Shown here: piece after piece, positions 33,023 to 60,407 of the stretch
How positions within the stretch are numbered: the stretch's first letter is position 1
Layout: each line of letters begins with the position of its first letter
Position numbers and translations under genes: made by a program
Origin: Mesostigma viride
Lineage: Eukaryota; Streptophyta; Mesostigmatophyceae; Mesostigmatales; Mesostigmataceae
DNA length: 62,000 bases
Assembly: GCA_009746045.1 (NCBI GenBank)
Contig: RPFO01000629.1
Coordinates: 716,801 to 778,800, forward strand
Direction: 5' to 3'
The notes under the pieces: model-generated
Databases searched by the model: none
What the model was told of the DNA's origin: nothing
The model's input: the letters and a program-made list of their open reading frames with translations, nothing else

Positions 33023-36000
33023 CAACTTCTGTGCGGGTGGGTGGGTACTAGATACACGCTACGAGGTCACTATACGGGCATTAAGCGTACTTGAGGTTGG
33101 ACGATAGCACCAGATCGGTGACAATGTGGCATACGTGCTGTGGTCACTAACCCTACATGGTCACTATAACAGCGGTGGCTCACCTGCTTGAGGTCGGACG
33201 CCAGCACCAGCTCAATGACGATATGGCGAACCTCGTCATAGTCGTGCCCACTCAGCTCCTGCACATCCCACACGCACAAGCACGCCCGGCCCACCCACGC
33301 CCATGCCCAGACAACCGACACCAGGCAGAGTGCCCGTCAGGTGGGGACGTGTCCATAATAACGCGTAGACTGCGTCACGTGAGCATAATCCTCTATGAAA
33401 TGGGTAGAATGGAATGGTGCCACGGACATGGTCCGCGGCATACGTGCAGCCAAGCACGAGCTGCATGCGTGCTGGCTAGGGACCCCGTGCCACGATCCCG
33501 CGGGCGCCAAGGGACCGCCAGCAGTGAAGTCAACGCGTGCCGCGTGCGCAGCATGGGGAGTCGGGGGGTGCCCTCGCTCGCCAAGCCACGAAGCAAAGTG
33601 GACAAGACCGAAGACCTGAGAGCGGCACGGGGAGGGGAGGCTCCTCACATTTATCTACAGTGGCAACAACCTGCACTCCACGGAACCATCCAGAAAGTCG
33701 GGTGACCATTCTTGATGACCTCCCCCTGACACACACACAAAGCTCTCCCGAATCACTTTCCAATCCGTCATATCCTGCCCCTCCCCCGCGCCATCCCTGC
33801 GACTTAACCCCCCCTCCACCCGATTACCAACATGACATGCATGCGAACAGGCTGGCCCTGTCTCCCTTCCCCCCCCTGCACCATGCCACCACATCCAGCA
33901 AGCATCAGCTACCAGGGTCCAACCAGCACTCCTCTCACCGCGGCCATCCCCGCGCGCATCACCGCCAAACGGAGGCGTCAGCCCCTTACCGCCAAAAAGT
34001 TGCAGTCCAGCGCCCTGTCCTGCATCAATCGGAACGCCTCGGCCAGGTGGAAGTTCTCCAGTATGCTCCGGTCATTGTAGATGAGCGAGAGCATGCCCTT
34101 GCTGTTGCGCACAAAGTCACTGTTGGTGCCCGGGTGCTTGAAGTCATGCACCAGCGCAGCCACCAGCGCCGCAAACTTGTCAATAGGGCGGATGTACGGC
34201 TCCATGCCCGTGCGGCTGATCACGTGGTACAGGCTCGCCGCCACGTCGGCAATGTGCGCGCGGTTGTGGTACGGGTTGGGCCTCATCCCACGATCCATCT
34301 CGTGTAAGAAGTTTGCCAGCTGCAACCGTGGCACGCAGAACTGGTCCAGCACGTGTGCGCGTTCGAGCACGGAGTACCCCACCAACAAGATGGGCATCTC
34401 ATTGGACACCTTTGCCAGCGCCAGCGTGTCAAAGTCCCACTCGCCCAGCGTGGACAGCAGCGAGATGAGCGCGCCGTGGTCAAACGAGGGGCACGGGGCC
34501 AACGAGAGTTTCAAGTCCCGTGGTGATAGCGGCGAGGCGCCCTCCCCCGGTGCCACCGTGGCCACCGCTGACGCATTCACCACCACGGGGCATACTGAGC
34601 CCTCACGCTCTGACACTGCGGCTGCAAGCATCACATCGTCCTTGCACACCGCCGATAATGCGGCGAGCGCCTTGACGGGGAGCCTCTGGGACAACTCCTT
34701 GACACGGGCCCGCTGGTCCGCTTGCCACGCCGTGCCGTGCATGCCCAGGGTACTCGGGGGGTGGGCAAGGGGGGACCCCTCCGCGAGCGCGTGGGCGGGG
34801 GTACCGAGCACGCCGCCCATGAAGGGGCTACTTGCGCTGCTGGACGACGTGCGGTTACCAAAGCTGTTCACCGAAATGCGTCGACCCGCGACCGCGCCCA
34901 CCATGGTCATCCCTGCCACCGTGCGCACCAGCCAGTCCGTCGTCTCTTTATCTATACCCCGCGCGCCCTTGTGAGAGGACTGGGCGGCCGCGTTGCCGGA
35001 TGCCAGCGCGTTCCACCCGTCGAGCGCCTGCGCCTCCATGGCCTGTAAGAACTTGGGCTTGTGGAGGTCCCGCGCCCGCACCAACCGCCGCATCTCGGAC
35101 AGCTGTTCGTCGCTGACTTTAGCCCCCGACTGCAGGCTGTCGATGAGGCCGGTGAGCTTCTCCAGCGGCGTGCCCATGTCCACTCTCGGCAGGCGCAGCG
35201 TGCTCTCGCGCTCCTTCTCCAGCGAGCTGATGTGCGCTTGCAGGTGCTGGTGGGGGGGGGGAGGGGGGGGAGGGAAGGAGGGGAGAGCGAGGAGGGGAGG
35301 GGGGAGGGGGGAGGGGAAGGGAGGGGAACGAAGAGGGGAGGGCAGGGAAATGGGGGGGAAGGGGATGGGGGAGGACGGCCGGCACCAGTGCATGGTATGA
35401 TATTAGTCAGGAGGATGCTTTGAAGAAGACTGGAATGAATATTCCATGTCTTGGGAAGGGCTGCCATGAACTACTTTCATGGAACAACGGCAACCCCCAT
35501 ACCACACAACCGAAGTCCATGCATGTCAAGACACAGGGGTGTGTGCGCCAGCAGGCACCGCACCAGCGGCCAGGGCAAGGACTGCACGGTGGCGCGAACG
35601 TGCAGCACGCGCGCACGGGGTGCATGCAATGTGAGGCCAAGGTGCAGAACGGCGCGGCGAGATGTAATGGTAACCGAGGACAAAGGGGGAAGAGAATAGA
35701 AAAAAGAGGAAGAAAAAGGAGAACAAAAGGGAGTGGGAACAGGGCTTGCTCAACTGGGGACAAATAACTATAATTCCTGCGGCGGCGACGAGCGCCCCAC
35801 ATCCATGCACCGTGTCGACCTGCCCTATATCGCGCAGCTTCTTGGCCCACATCCACGCACCGTGTCGACCTGCCCTATATCGCGCAGCTTCTTGGCCCAC
35901 ATCCACGCACCGTGTTGACCTGCCCTATATCGCGCAGCTTCTTGGCCTGTGCAGTGAGCCGCTTGCCCACGTTGAGGGTGGACAGGAAGATGCCCGCGCA

Positions 36001-39000
36001 CGCGAGCGCCAGCATGCCGAACGCGATCGCCATCGTGTACCCCAGCGCTTGCCGACGGTCATCGTCTATCCCAGAGCGGAAGCTGGCGCGCGGCACGAGG
36101 AAGGTTACACCCAGCGACAGGCCCTCGTAGGCGAGCGGCACGTAGGTGACGTAGTAGTGCCGCCCGTGCACATGTATGGTGGCTGAGCGACGCACGTCGT
36201 CCGTGGCGTTGCTGCCCCCGGCCTGTGAGGGCAGGGTGCCCCAGGTGGCGCTCACGTACCTGGCCAGGGGGAAGGCGGGAGGGGGGGGGGGAGGTGTTGT
36301 AGTGGCATGGCCACCACAGGTATTGGTGAATGGCGCGCAAGGAGCCAGCACAGGTGTTGGTGAATGGCGCGCAAGGAGCCACCACAAGTATTGGTGAATG
36401 GCGCGCAAGGAGCCAGCACAGGTATTGGTGAATGGCGCGCAAGGAGCCAGCGGCAGAGGAGACTCCCGCACACAAGAAGGAAAGCATGGGTGGCATGGGT
36501 GGGGCATGCCAGGCTATGTGTGGGGGCGAGATACGCAGGGATTGCCTTGCACAGTGGTCGGGTCGCGCGGAGGGAGGGACGTGAGGACAAGCAGCGCGTC
36601 GCTCAAAGACCTTTTCGATGGACAGTAACATGAACGAGGCTACACATTTCCATCTCCATTCATATTCATCATCATGAACGACTCGAAACCGCGGATTAGA
36701 TAAAGGCTAGAGCTACTATGGTCCGGATTCTCCCGACTTCTGGCCTGCGTTGGTTGTCTCCTTGATATGGGGCATTGATGGATTGTCCGTGGAATGTTCA
36801 GGGACCGTCCATGGACAGACAAATTGACGCTCAAAGATCGGCGCGCCATGGCACACCTGGCCCCTGTGCGCACGACGCTGTTAGTGGAGTTCATCGCGCT
36901 GAGGAACGCGGCCTGCTTGCCCGGCTCCAAAATTGCAATCGGTTCCTCGATCGTCGCGGCCAGGAAGCGCAGCAGTGGCCCAAAGGTGACCATGACAATG
37001 CCGTTGTACTTGACACGCAGCGGGAGCAGGTCCAGGTAATGGCGCAGGCGAGAGGACGAGACCGCGATGGAGAAGGTGCCGTCGATGCGGCGCGAGGCCA
37101 GGCCCCAGACGGGTCCTGTGAAAATGAGCACTGGTTGGTCGCCCAGGGGGCCTGCACGCACGCACGTACGGATGCATGCACCAAAAGGATATGGGCGAGG
37201 GAATCAGTACGCGGCCATGGGGCGGAAAGGGGGCTGGATCTGGGAGGGAGAGGGGGGGGAGGAAGAGGGGGAGTTGGGACAAGTTGATGCAGTAGCTACA
37301 AGCCTTGGAGGAAGGCGAGTCGAAGGAACGAGTCATGCCAGAGAGGAATGGGCGGAGCTCCTGTGCACGTGTGTGCTAAACTTGGCAACAGCCACCCCTC
37401 ATCCTGAGAGGGACAGATTCCAAAGCTCTACCTTGTGTCGTCCACAGGTGCGGTGAGAAGCAGGTAACTCGCAGCCAATCCACACAGACCTGTCGTCTGC
37501 CCATGGCACTAGTCCCCACCGCGTGGCACCGCATGGCACTGGTCCCCAGCACCATGGCTACTTACTACACCTCGGCCCCAACGCTACCCACCACATGGCC
37601 CCATCCCCTACCGAGTAAACGCCCCACAGGCACCAACTTTGTGTGCCCCCATCCCCACTCCCTCCCTTATGCAACAACAGGCAAAACATCCCTAGGCAAG
37701 GTCCCCATCCATGCCAGTGGGAGTGACGCCATCGCAAAGGCACCCAAAGCACGCCCCTCACGCACCAGCACGCAATAACACAATCCTCTCCCACACCAAC
37801 GTAGCAAAATACCCCCCTCCAGCACCCGTTTTAGTGAAATGGCGCCACCGTGCTTGTAGAAACAAGCCTGTAAGGTACCCATACGTTGTAGGCAGCCAAA
37901 GGGTAGAAACAAGCCTGTACGGTACCCATACGTTGTAGGCAGCCAAAGGGTAGAAACAAGCCTGTAAGGTACCCATACGCTGTAGGCAGCCAAAGGGTAG
38001 AAACAAGCCTGTAAGGTACCCATACGCTGTAGGCAGCCAAAGGGTAGAAACAAGCCTGTAAGGTACCCATACGCTGTAGGCAGCCAAAGGGTAGAAACAA
38101 GCCTGTACGGTACCCATACGTTGTAGGCAGCCAAAGGCAGCCAAAGGTGGCCAAAGGCAGCCAAAGGTAGCCAAAGGCAGCCAAAGGCAGCCAAAGGCAG
38201 CCAAAGGCAGCCAAAGGCAGCCAAAGGCAGCCAAAGGTAGCCAAAGAATCCCCTCACGCACCGATGTTGGTGGCGAGGCGGAACTTTCCCGCCGGCAGCC
38301 CCTGCGCAACGAGCCACAGCGGCGTCCTGTGGGGGTTCTCCGTCGGTGCTGTATACACGGTGGGGTCTAGCACGCCAGGGGGGCAGCTGCTGAAGAAGCA
38401 GAGCCGCATGGACGGGCCTGAGCGCAGCGCGAGGCCCGTGGTCTGGTCCGCCTGGTACAGGATCATCTCGGTGTCGTTCACGTTGTCCATGTGGCCCACA
38501 ATGGGTCCGGGTCCCATCACGGCGGACTCGGGGGCTCCTTGACGGTAGACCGTGAACACCGGCGCGCGCTGGCACAAAGGGCAAGGCGGGTGCGGGGGGG
38601 GGCACAGGGGGGCATTGGAGGGGGGGGGGAGGGGCGGCACGCAAGCGTAGATAGAGGTTATAGATGGCGGTGCATGTGAGCCCAGCGAGCCCACGGGCAC
38701 AAAAGCGATATATTACTCCCAAATCCAAGCAACGCCCTTGTCGTCCACGCCACACGTCTCAGCCGGCGGCAAACTGCGCCACTGCCAAACTGCGCATCTG
38801 TCAGCATGAAAAGAATCTCTGCGTATCTTATCATGCCACGTCTGAGGACATCCTTGATATCTTAGTGGGCGGTATCTAAACATGCCACGTCTGGGGACAT
38901 CCTTGATGCCGCGGCAACAAGCTGCCCCTTGCCTTTGGCGCCACCCACTCTTGGCCACGCCCGCGGGTGGCATGCCCACCGCCAGCTGGCACATGCATGG

Positions 39001-41383
39001 CTGTGTGCGCTTTCCCCCGTACTTACCATGACGATAAATAACAAGACCACCCCTCCCTCCTTGTTAAAATGGGCCCTTTCCCTTCTTACGGATATGCCCC
39101 CCTCCCATGTTACCTCAGACATGACCATGCCCCCCTCCCCCCCTTCCTGCACACCTGGACATGCCCCACTCCTTACCGCAAACGTAAATATGGCCGCGCT
39201 GCAGTCGGTGCACAGATGGAACACGGCCCACATGCTCTCCCGAGCGGCCACGCTGGCCTCTTCGTACGGCACGTCGTCGCCCACACCGCGCAGCGTGAGC
39301 GCCGTCTGCACCTCCTGCCACGCGACGGTGGCCGTCGTCAGCCATTGCTGCACGCACCAGGGGGGCAGGAGGCAGCACAGCAAAGGGCATGTGGCAGCGC
39401 AGCACAGGGCCGCAGATGGCAATATGCCACGTGGAAGCACGGGGTGCATTTTGACGCAGCATCGCAGGGTGGGGCATGGGATGGTGAGCAACGGGCGACA
39501 CACAAGGAGCCACGTGATGAGGTGGTCGTGTGCCGGCCAAGGCATGTCCAGATGGCAATGTGTCAAGGGTGCAACGGAGGCATGTCCAGAGGGCAATGTG
39601 TCAAGGGTGCAACGGTTCCTGCCAAAAGTAGTCCCGTGAGACCGACGCCGGCGCCAAGGGAAGGCGTGCTGCCACACAGCACGAGGTGCGACAGCATGCT
39701 ACGGAATGCTCGCCCCTCCCAGGGGGCATCTGTAGGGCCGGGGGCAGGCTCTACATCCGCCAGAAGAGAACATGGAGGATGACATGGTGGTGGGTACCCC
39801 ACGTGACCTGCTCTTAATTTATGGTGGGGGATGGCGAGCCAAGCGCAACCAGAGCTGGGACGGTGCCCCCACGCCCCCTAACAGCGCGAACGCTATAGCA
39901 AGGATAGGGAGAGGCGGGCACAATCCCCCGCCGCAAGAATGGTACAAGTGGGCGACGTCCCCACACTGGGCGCACCATGCCAAGCCCCCCCACGCAGGCA
40001 GGCAGGCAGGGGGGGGCGTACACTCAGAAGGTACTCAAGGGGGCACACTACGCCGTCCGCCCCCGCACAAGCACAAGGGCATGCCACTGCCGGGAGCCGT
40101 CGCCAAAAGGGGGGGCCACACCAGACAAAGTAAGGGACTTGAACACGGGGACTTGAACACAGGATGCCTCGCAGCCCACCGAGAAGCCACTACACACACT
40201 TCTGCTGACATCCCTCAGGACCCATGGAGGGGGCCAGCAACCCCCCTACCCTTTTAATTGACCCGTGCCAATGTACACCCCCACACACACGTTGAAGAAT
40301 GGGGTCCAGCCGACCCAGGGCTGCGATCTTAAACATGAAATCAAATCCAGGGCTGATAATCTTAAAGTTGAGGCCTGCAGGATCTTAAAGTTGAGGCGAT
40401 AAACCTGAGAAAATAAACTATATCGCGTACCACTGAACAGCAGCCAGGCAGCCTTTTGTACTTACTTAAAGATCTTTTTGCCCAAAACCAGAACTGCGAC
40501 AACATTATCGGGGGGGGGGTACCTTGCGAAGCCGTAGGATTTTAAACATGAAATTCCAAAATTTAGGGTCTCAAGATTTTAAACTTGGGAATCTTAAACA
40601 GGGGGGTGGGGGGGGGGTGGGGGGTGGGGTAGCCCCTGCCCCCACGCATGCCCCCCCCCCCCGAGCCCCACCCACATCCATGCCACCCCCTGCCCTGCCA
40701 TGCTCCTCTCACACGGCACGAGCAAATGCAGCGGCAAGACAACTGAGGACGGATGAAAGTTCGTGGCACCAAGTTTAAAACAGAAATGTGCTTACAGACA
40801 GTCCCCGGTACCATTCCAGCTAATGATCCATTTCAGAAAGAGAAAATTTTGCCCAGGTGCACGTTGGCATCAAAACTGACGTTATTACAGGAGAACAGAA
40901 CCGAGGCGAGAGTGACTGTCACAGCCGTAACTGAAAGATTTGATAGGTAACCTGGCGGAATGGCATGATAAGCAAGTTATGGCGATGCCAGGAATTAACT
41001 CCGGGTCCGCTTTTCTCCCAGGGATAACGCGGCCAGCTGGTGCAAGAGGATGCCCTAGTATCACAGGCCCTGCCCCAAATGTAAGGGGACTCCTAAAGGG
41101 AGCGCGTCACCTACCACTCAATTGGCCTGCCAAGGAATCGGTATCGTACCTGCAACTGGGTGGCAGCATGTGACACGACATCGGCGCGAAGGTCCAAACT
41201 CATAGCGTTGAAGGACTCATTGGTGGTGTCGAGCGAGACTTGCCACGTTACGACTGCCGCAACGATGATTGCGGACGTGACTACGGCAACCATGACGATT
41301 CTAGATTTCAGCAGGAAAATGCGGTCACGCTTCCTTCTTGAAGATCTTTCCGGAGCCTCCGGTGGTTTCGGAGGGCCTCCCAT
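29057..41383 (-). CDS. Membrane-bound class I cyclic-nucleotide phosphodiesterase with dCache-like sensor (11 exons, 1026 aa)
   Basis: Class I phosphodiesterases hydrolyse cAMP or cGMP. Exons (minus): 41383-41150, 39347-39177, 38568-38262, 37151-36857, 36259-35920, 35246-33990, 33258-33184, 32175-31986, 30902-30826, 30019-29998, 29169-29057; all phases fit. A basic N-terminus precedes span 1 (about 29-48). A ~350-residue extracytosolic region ending YYVTYVPLAYEGLSLGVTFL resembles dCache ligand sensors. Span 2 lies at about 408-429, then a HAMP/coiled-coil-like linker. The catalytic domain has HNRAH 776-780, HDFKHPG 816-822, ADIGH with metal-binding Asp931, EFFMQGDTEREL, and PKSQ with the invariant purine-binding Gln982. 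Catalysis is probably cytosolic under control of an external signal. The His in ADIGH replaces the usual Asn (ADISN). Cyclic-nucleotide preference cannot be told. Confidence 0.88.
30740..30835 (-). repeat. Donor-site repeat, phosphodiesterase intron 9
   Basis: The exon end CCCAAGTCGCAG|GTGGGTG recurs ~60 bp on as GCCAAGTCGCAG|GTGAGCG. Both are full donors. Confidence 0.75.
31171..31370. repeat. 41-bp tandem repeat, five units
   Basis: Units start at 31171, 31212, 31253, 31294 and 31335 with ACTAGGTATATATATCA. They lie in phosphodiesterase intron 8. Confidence 0.95.
31843..31995 (-). repeat. Donor-site repeat series, phosphodiesterase intron 8
   Basis: The exon end TTCTTCATGCAGG|GTGGGTG is followed by GTCCGTGCAGGGTGGGTGAT, TTTATGCAGGGTGGGTGATG and GTTCATGCAGGGTGAGTTAT, with an extra GGTGGGTGATGG between. 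At least three copies are intact donors. Confidence 0.85.
32177..32929. repeat. G-rich satellite (GGGGT)n/(GGGTT)n, ~750 bp
   Basis: Blocks of GGGGT, GGGT, GGGCG and a pure GGGTT block (about 32567-32656) fill phosphodiesterase intron 7 and stop at its acceptor. The transcribed strand therefore gives a (CCCCA)n tract directly before exon 8. Confidence 0.95.
32930..33021. repeat. (GA)n microsatellite, ~90 bp
   Basis: Uninterrupted GA dinucleotides lie next to the G-rich satellite; they read (TC)n in the phosphodiesterase pre-mRNA. Confidence 0.95.
35252..35390. repeat. Purine-rich tract before phosphodiesterase exon 6
   Basis: G/A-rich plus strand with runs of GGGGAGG; on the sense strand this is a ~140 nt pyrimidine tract ending at the acceptor at 35248-35247. 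Confidence 0.8.
35797..35950 (-). repeat. 50-bp tandem triplication across a splice donor, phosphodiesterase intron 5
   Basis: Three copies of a 50-bp unit each contain AAGCTGCGCGATATAGGGCA followed by G|GTC. The first copy is the end of exon 5 (donor at 35919-35918); the other donors lie at about 35869 and 35819. As 50 is not a multiple of three, using the later donors would shift the frame, and a TAG follows within one unit. Confidence 0.9.
36318..36452. repeat. 34-bp tandem repeat, four units
   Basis: Units share GGTGAATGGCGCGCAAGGAG and lie in phosphodiesterase intron 4, close to the exon 5 acceptor. Confidence 0.9.
36641..36769 (+). repeat. Dispersed ~130-bp repeat, copy 2
   Basis: Matches 26261-26393 in the same orientation; it sits in phosphodiesterase intron 4. 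Confidence 0.8.
37856..38137. repeat. 47-bp tandem repeat, six units
   Basis: Units start GTAGAAACAAGCCTGTA(A/C)GG at 37856, 37903, 37950, 37997, 38044 and 38091, in phosphodiesterase intron 3. They give open but meaningless minus-strand frames. Confidence 0.95.
38127..38243. repeat. CAGCCAAAGG decamer array
   Basis: About eleven near-identical decamers run on from the last bases of the 47-bp unit and end ~18 bp from the exon 3 donor. The decamer is the 3' end of the 47-bp unit. Confidence 0.95.
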
Positions 41384-42995
41384 GGCGGCCGTAGGGGAAT
41401 GGCTAGCCCTGCCGATATGGCAATTTCACATGTTCACACCTCCCACCTTACCGCTGCATGCCATGATTGGCTAATTTTTCTGGATTTTTGCGTGTATTGA
41501 ATCCTTTTCACGCAATTATCCACGCGCAGCTAATGGTAAGAACAAAGCTAATTTGCCTTGGCCACATCATTGTGGCGCAGTAATAATGTTCCCTTGGCCG
41601 CCAATTGACCGAACGTCGCCGTTAAATTTAACGAAAACAACCATGACCTAATAAACTGACTGTCTGACACGACGAAAACAAGAATCAGGTAAGGAAACAT
41701 TGACGGTCCAAGCCTGGCCTAAGTATCCAAGCACAGACATTCTTGGGCTTCAAGAGCACGAGATCTCGATCTTGACCTCAGAGTCAGAGTCAGTGTCAGG
41801 TTAGTGTATCCCACGCCGGTCAAAGCGGTCAGGAACCAAATACGTCAGCATACAGTATTGCAGGTTGTAGTATTACTGTGTTTGAAGTGGTAGCTACTGA
41901 ATATAGTATCTTGTCATATTCATCCTCTGACAGCCATAAAAGTCTGTGAATCATCCTCTGACAGGCATAAAAGTCTGTGAATCTATGCCATCTCTTTGAA
42001 GGTCTTCCCATTGGTTGGTAGACAAATATATAAAATTAAAATACCCATTTACCCGGAAATACCTATAGACTCTGCTGCCCAGTCAAGGATTTCACCGGAA
42101 AAAAAGCTACTGTACACCTGCCTGGCCCTGAGCAAACATCCACAAACCTCCACAAGCTCAGTAGCTCACACGGGTGTACCAACGCGGGTGTATCCAATGA
42201 TGCAACCGTACATGTCCCCGCCGAGTATCTTTGTTGCTTGTATGTTTGTGATGGCATGCTGTTCAGTGTCCTGGCCCTCGGCCGCTTCCAATCTCTGCTG
42301 CCCATGTGCGGCGTGGGCACCACCAACAACAACAACCACAAGCTCACGCCACTTGCGCCAGTCAGTCGGTCAGTTGGGTCCCAGTCATCCCAAGCCGTTC
42401 ATGGGAGTCTGTCATGGGGCGCTCAGCGCTCTTACTTACCCGCACGCTTCACGCCTTCTGGGGTAACATCCGGGATCCGTCCAACCCAGTTGTTAAATTA
42501 GGTAGTAATTGGTCAGTGGTCACCTGAACCTTGTGCAAGCTTTGCCTGTGAGTTCAGCACTACAGTACTGTAAGGACGTCTTGACTCTTGAGTCACTTCC
42601 AGCCTTTTAGCCGATCGAGCCGAGCAAGCTTCCGAGATGATTCATGAAAGGATCCACTTCGCCCAAGTGCCAAGGTTACCGTTCCGCGATGTTGCCTCGT
42701 GTCGAATAAGAAATTCGGTGTGTCCAGGTGCACACTGGTAAGGATCCGAGTTAGAAAATGGCATTTGCTACCAAAAAGTTGTCACTCGGCAGTGCCGTTT
42801 AAAGACGACAGCAACAGTATGGACGATTGAGACATTTCCAGAACACTGGCACGTTAGCAGGGCTGTTTTCTGGGATCCGCATTACCGGTGAAGTAGGTAG
42901 GGACTGCCTCTTCATGAGAACGTAAATGTGTTTCCACACCTTCATGGAGTTTTCTTGTCCATCATTCTAGAGAAGAGTCGACAGGCATATAGGAA
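41384..42995. promoter_or_regulatory. Divergent region between phosphodiesterase and kinesin genes
   Basis: 1.6 kb between two divergent ATGs, lower in G+C than the exons. It includes a short direct repeat CATCCTCTGACAG(C/G)CATAAA at about 41924 and 41952. No gene is recognised. Confidence 0.4.
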
Positions 42996-58853
<15,858 letters not shown>

Positions 58854-60115
58854 GGGCGTGCCGGTGTGATGCCGCCGGTGTGCGCGCGCCAGGTGAGCCA
58901 CGTTCTGCAACTGGCGTAAGGACACCTTGCGATAATATTATTGGGGGGGGGGGGGAGGCGGCAAAGGGGGGGAGTGGGGTCATACCCTGTAGCCTGGGCG
59001 TGAAAGCACGAGCATAGACACGTGAACCGCTCGTGCACTATGCTGATTGCGACAAGCAACGCGAAATATGGCATGCCGGCTCGCTCGCAGTATGTGGATC
59101 AGTCATCTGTGTGTGAGGGCACGCACTTCTGAGCCGCGTAGCTACTTGCGTGAGCTGTACTGAGAAGACAATCGCAAGGGAGCGAGGGAGGAAAGCCTGG
59201 GGGGTGGAATGCACGTGGGATGTTCAACAATTCATTGCATATGTAAGCTCAAGCAGGCAAAGGCAGAATCTGAACATCAATGCGGGGCACCACATGGTTG
59301 GGGTGGGTATATGCTTGCCATGTCATGCAGCATGTGCGGCTTTGTGCCAAAGGTCACCATGCCAGGGAAGTATTGGCGCCATTGCGCATGCGGCCACAGA
59401 GAGACGTAGGCGGGTGCATTTGGTCAGGGACTGCTATGGAATCCTGGAGCTCGCAGGTTCACAGGCACGGTCGACTGTTGCAACGGTGTGTCCCCATGAC
59501 CATCCTTTGTGGAGAAGGTTGTCTTTTCTGCTTTCTCCGGGCTACCTTGAAGATTGCTTGGGAAGATCCTGACTTGACCTGGCCTAATGTTGTGGGCCGT
59601 TTGATCGTACCATGTCTGGTGATTCCCCTGTGCAGAATATGGTGTGAATGGTATCTGCGGGTGGCGCCTGAAGTGGCGAGCCAAGCGGTCTTGACCAGAA
59701 GGGCGGCGCGGCGCACTTCTGGGAGTTCCTTGCTGCGCTTATCGGATGCATTTTTCTTCGTACTGGGTACAACATTTTATGCATCCCTCGTGGTGATTTT
59801 TTAAGAATTGGTCGATAAATAGTAAGTGAGACAAATAACGTGATGACTACAGTGAAAAGTTGTCACTCTCAGCTACCAGGTCATGTTTACAGGACAGACA
59901 AGAAATTGTCTGCAGAAAATTTGCAGTGAAAGTACTAGCGTTTACGTGAGCTGACAACATGGGTCAGCTGTGCCTCCCACTGCCACTGAGCACCGGGTAT
60001 GTACATGATTTATAACTCATAAATTAAGGACATTCACAAACATGCATTATGGCATGCCAATACGTTTAGTAGTCCAATACGTAACAATTTTATTGGTGGG
60101 AATAAGTCTGTTGTC
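58854..60115. other. Intergenic region downstream of the kinesin gene
   Basis: It should hold the kinesin 3' UTR. The plus-strand frame 59280-59804 ends in a hydrophobic stretch but matches no family I know. Nothing else is recognised. Confidence 0.3.
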
Positions 60116-60278
60116 TCATTCATTCGTTCATTTGTTCATTCATTCATACATTCATTCATTCATTCATTCATTCATTCATTCATTCATTCATTCATTCATT
60201 CATTCATTCATTCATTCATTCATTCATTCATTCATTCATTCATTCATTCATTCATTCATTCATTCATTCATTCATTCA
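60116..60278. repeat. (TTCA)n microsatellite, ~160 bp
   Basis: About forty TTCA units, imperfect at the left end, directly preceded by GTTGTCTC. Confidence 0.95.
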
Positions 60279-60407
60279 CGGTACTCCCAGCCACGAGCCA
60301 CGAGGTAGCCATGGCTGACAGCGGCGCTCATAACTTTCACGTTTGAGCACCGAATTTAGCCGTGAATATCACAATCGACGCGTCTTTCTACAACGCACAT
60401 GCTGATA

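Noticed and set aside
31850-33107. Frames of up to 391 aa through the G-rich satellite
   Set aside because: Pure simple-repeat translation; the region is intron 7 of the phosphodiesterase.
37667-38755. Minus-strand frame of 362 aa with repeated LWLP and YGYLTG
   Set aside because: The frame joins phosphodiesterase exon 3 with the 47-bp repeat of its intron; the repeat part is not coding.
38722-39160. Repeated CATGCCACGTCTG(A/G)GGACATCCTTGAT in phosphodiesterase intron 2
   Set aside because: Two short direct copies near 38833 and 38881 are real but not at a splice site and too small to interpret.
59280-59804. Plus-strand frame of 174 aa with hydrophobic end
   Set aside because: No conserved motif, no splice partner; a minus-strand frame overlaps it with similar quality.
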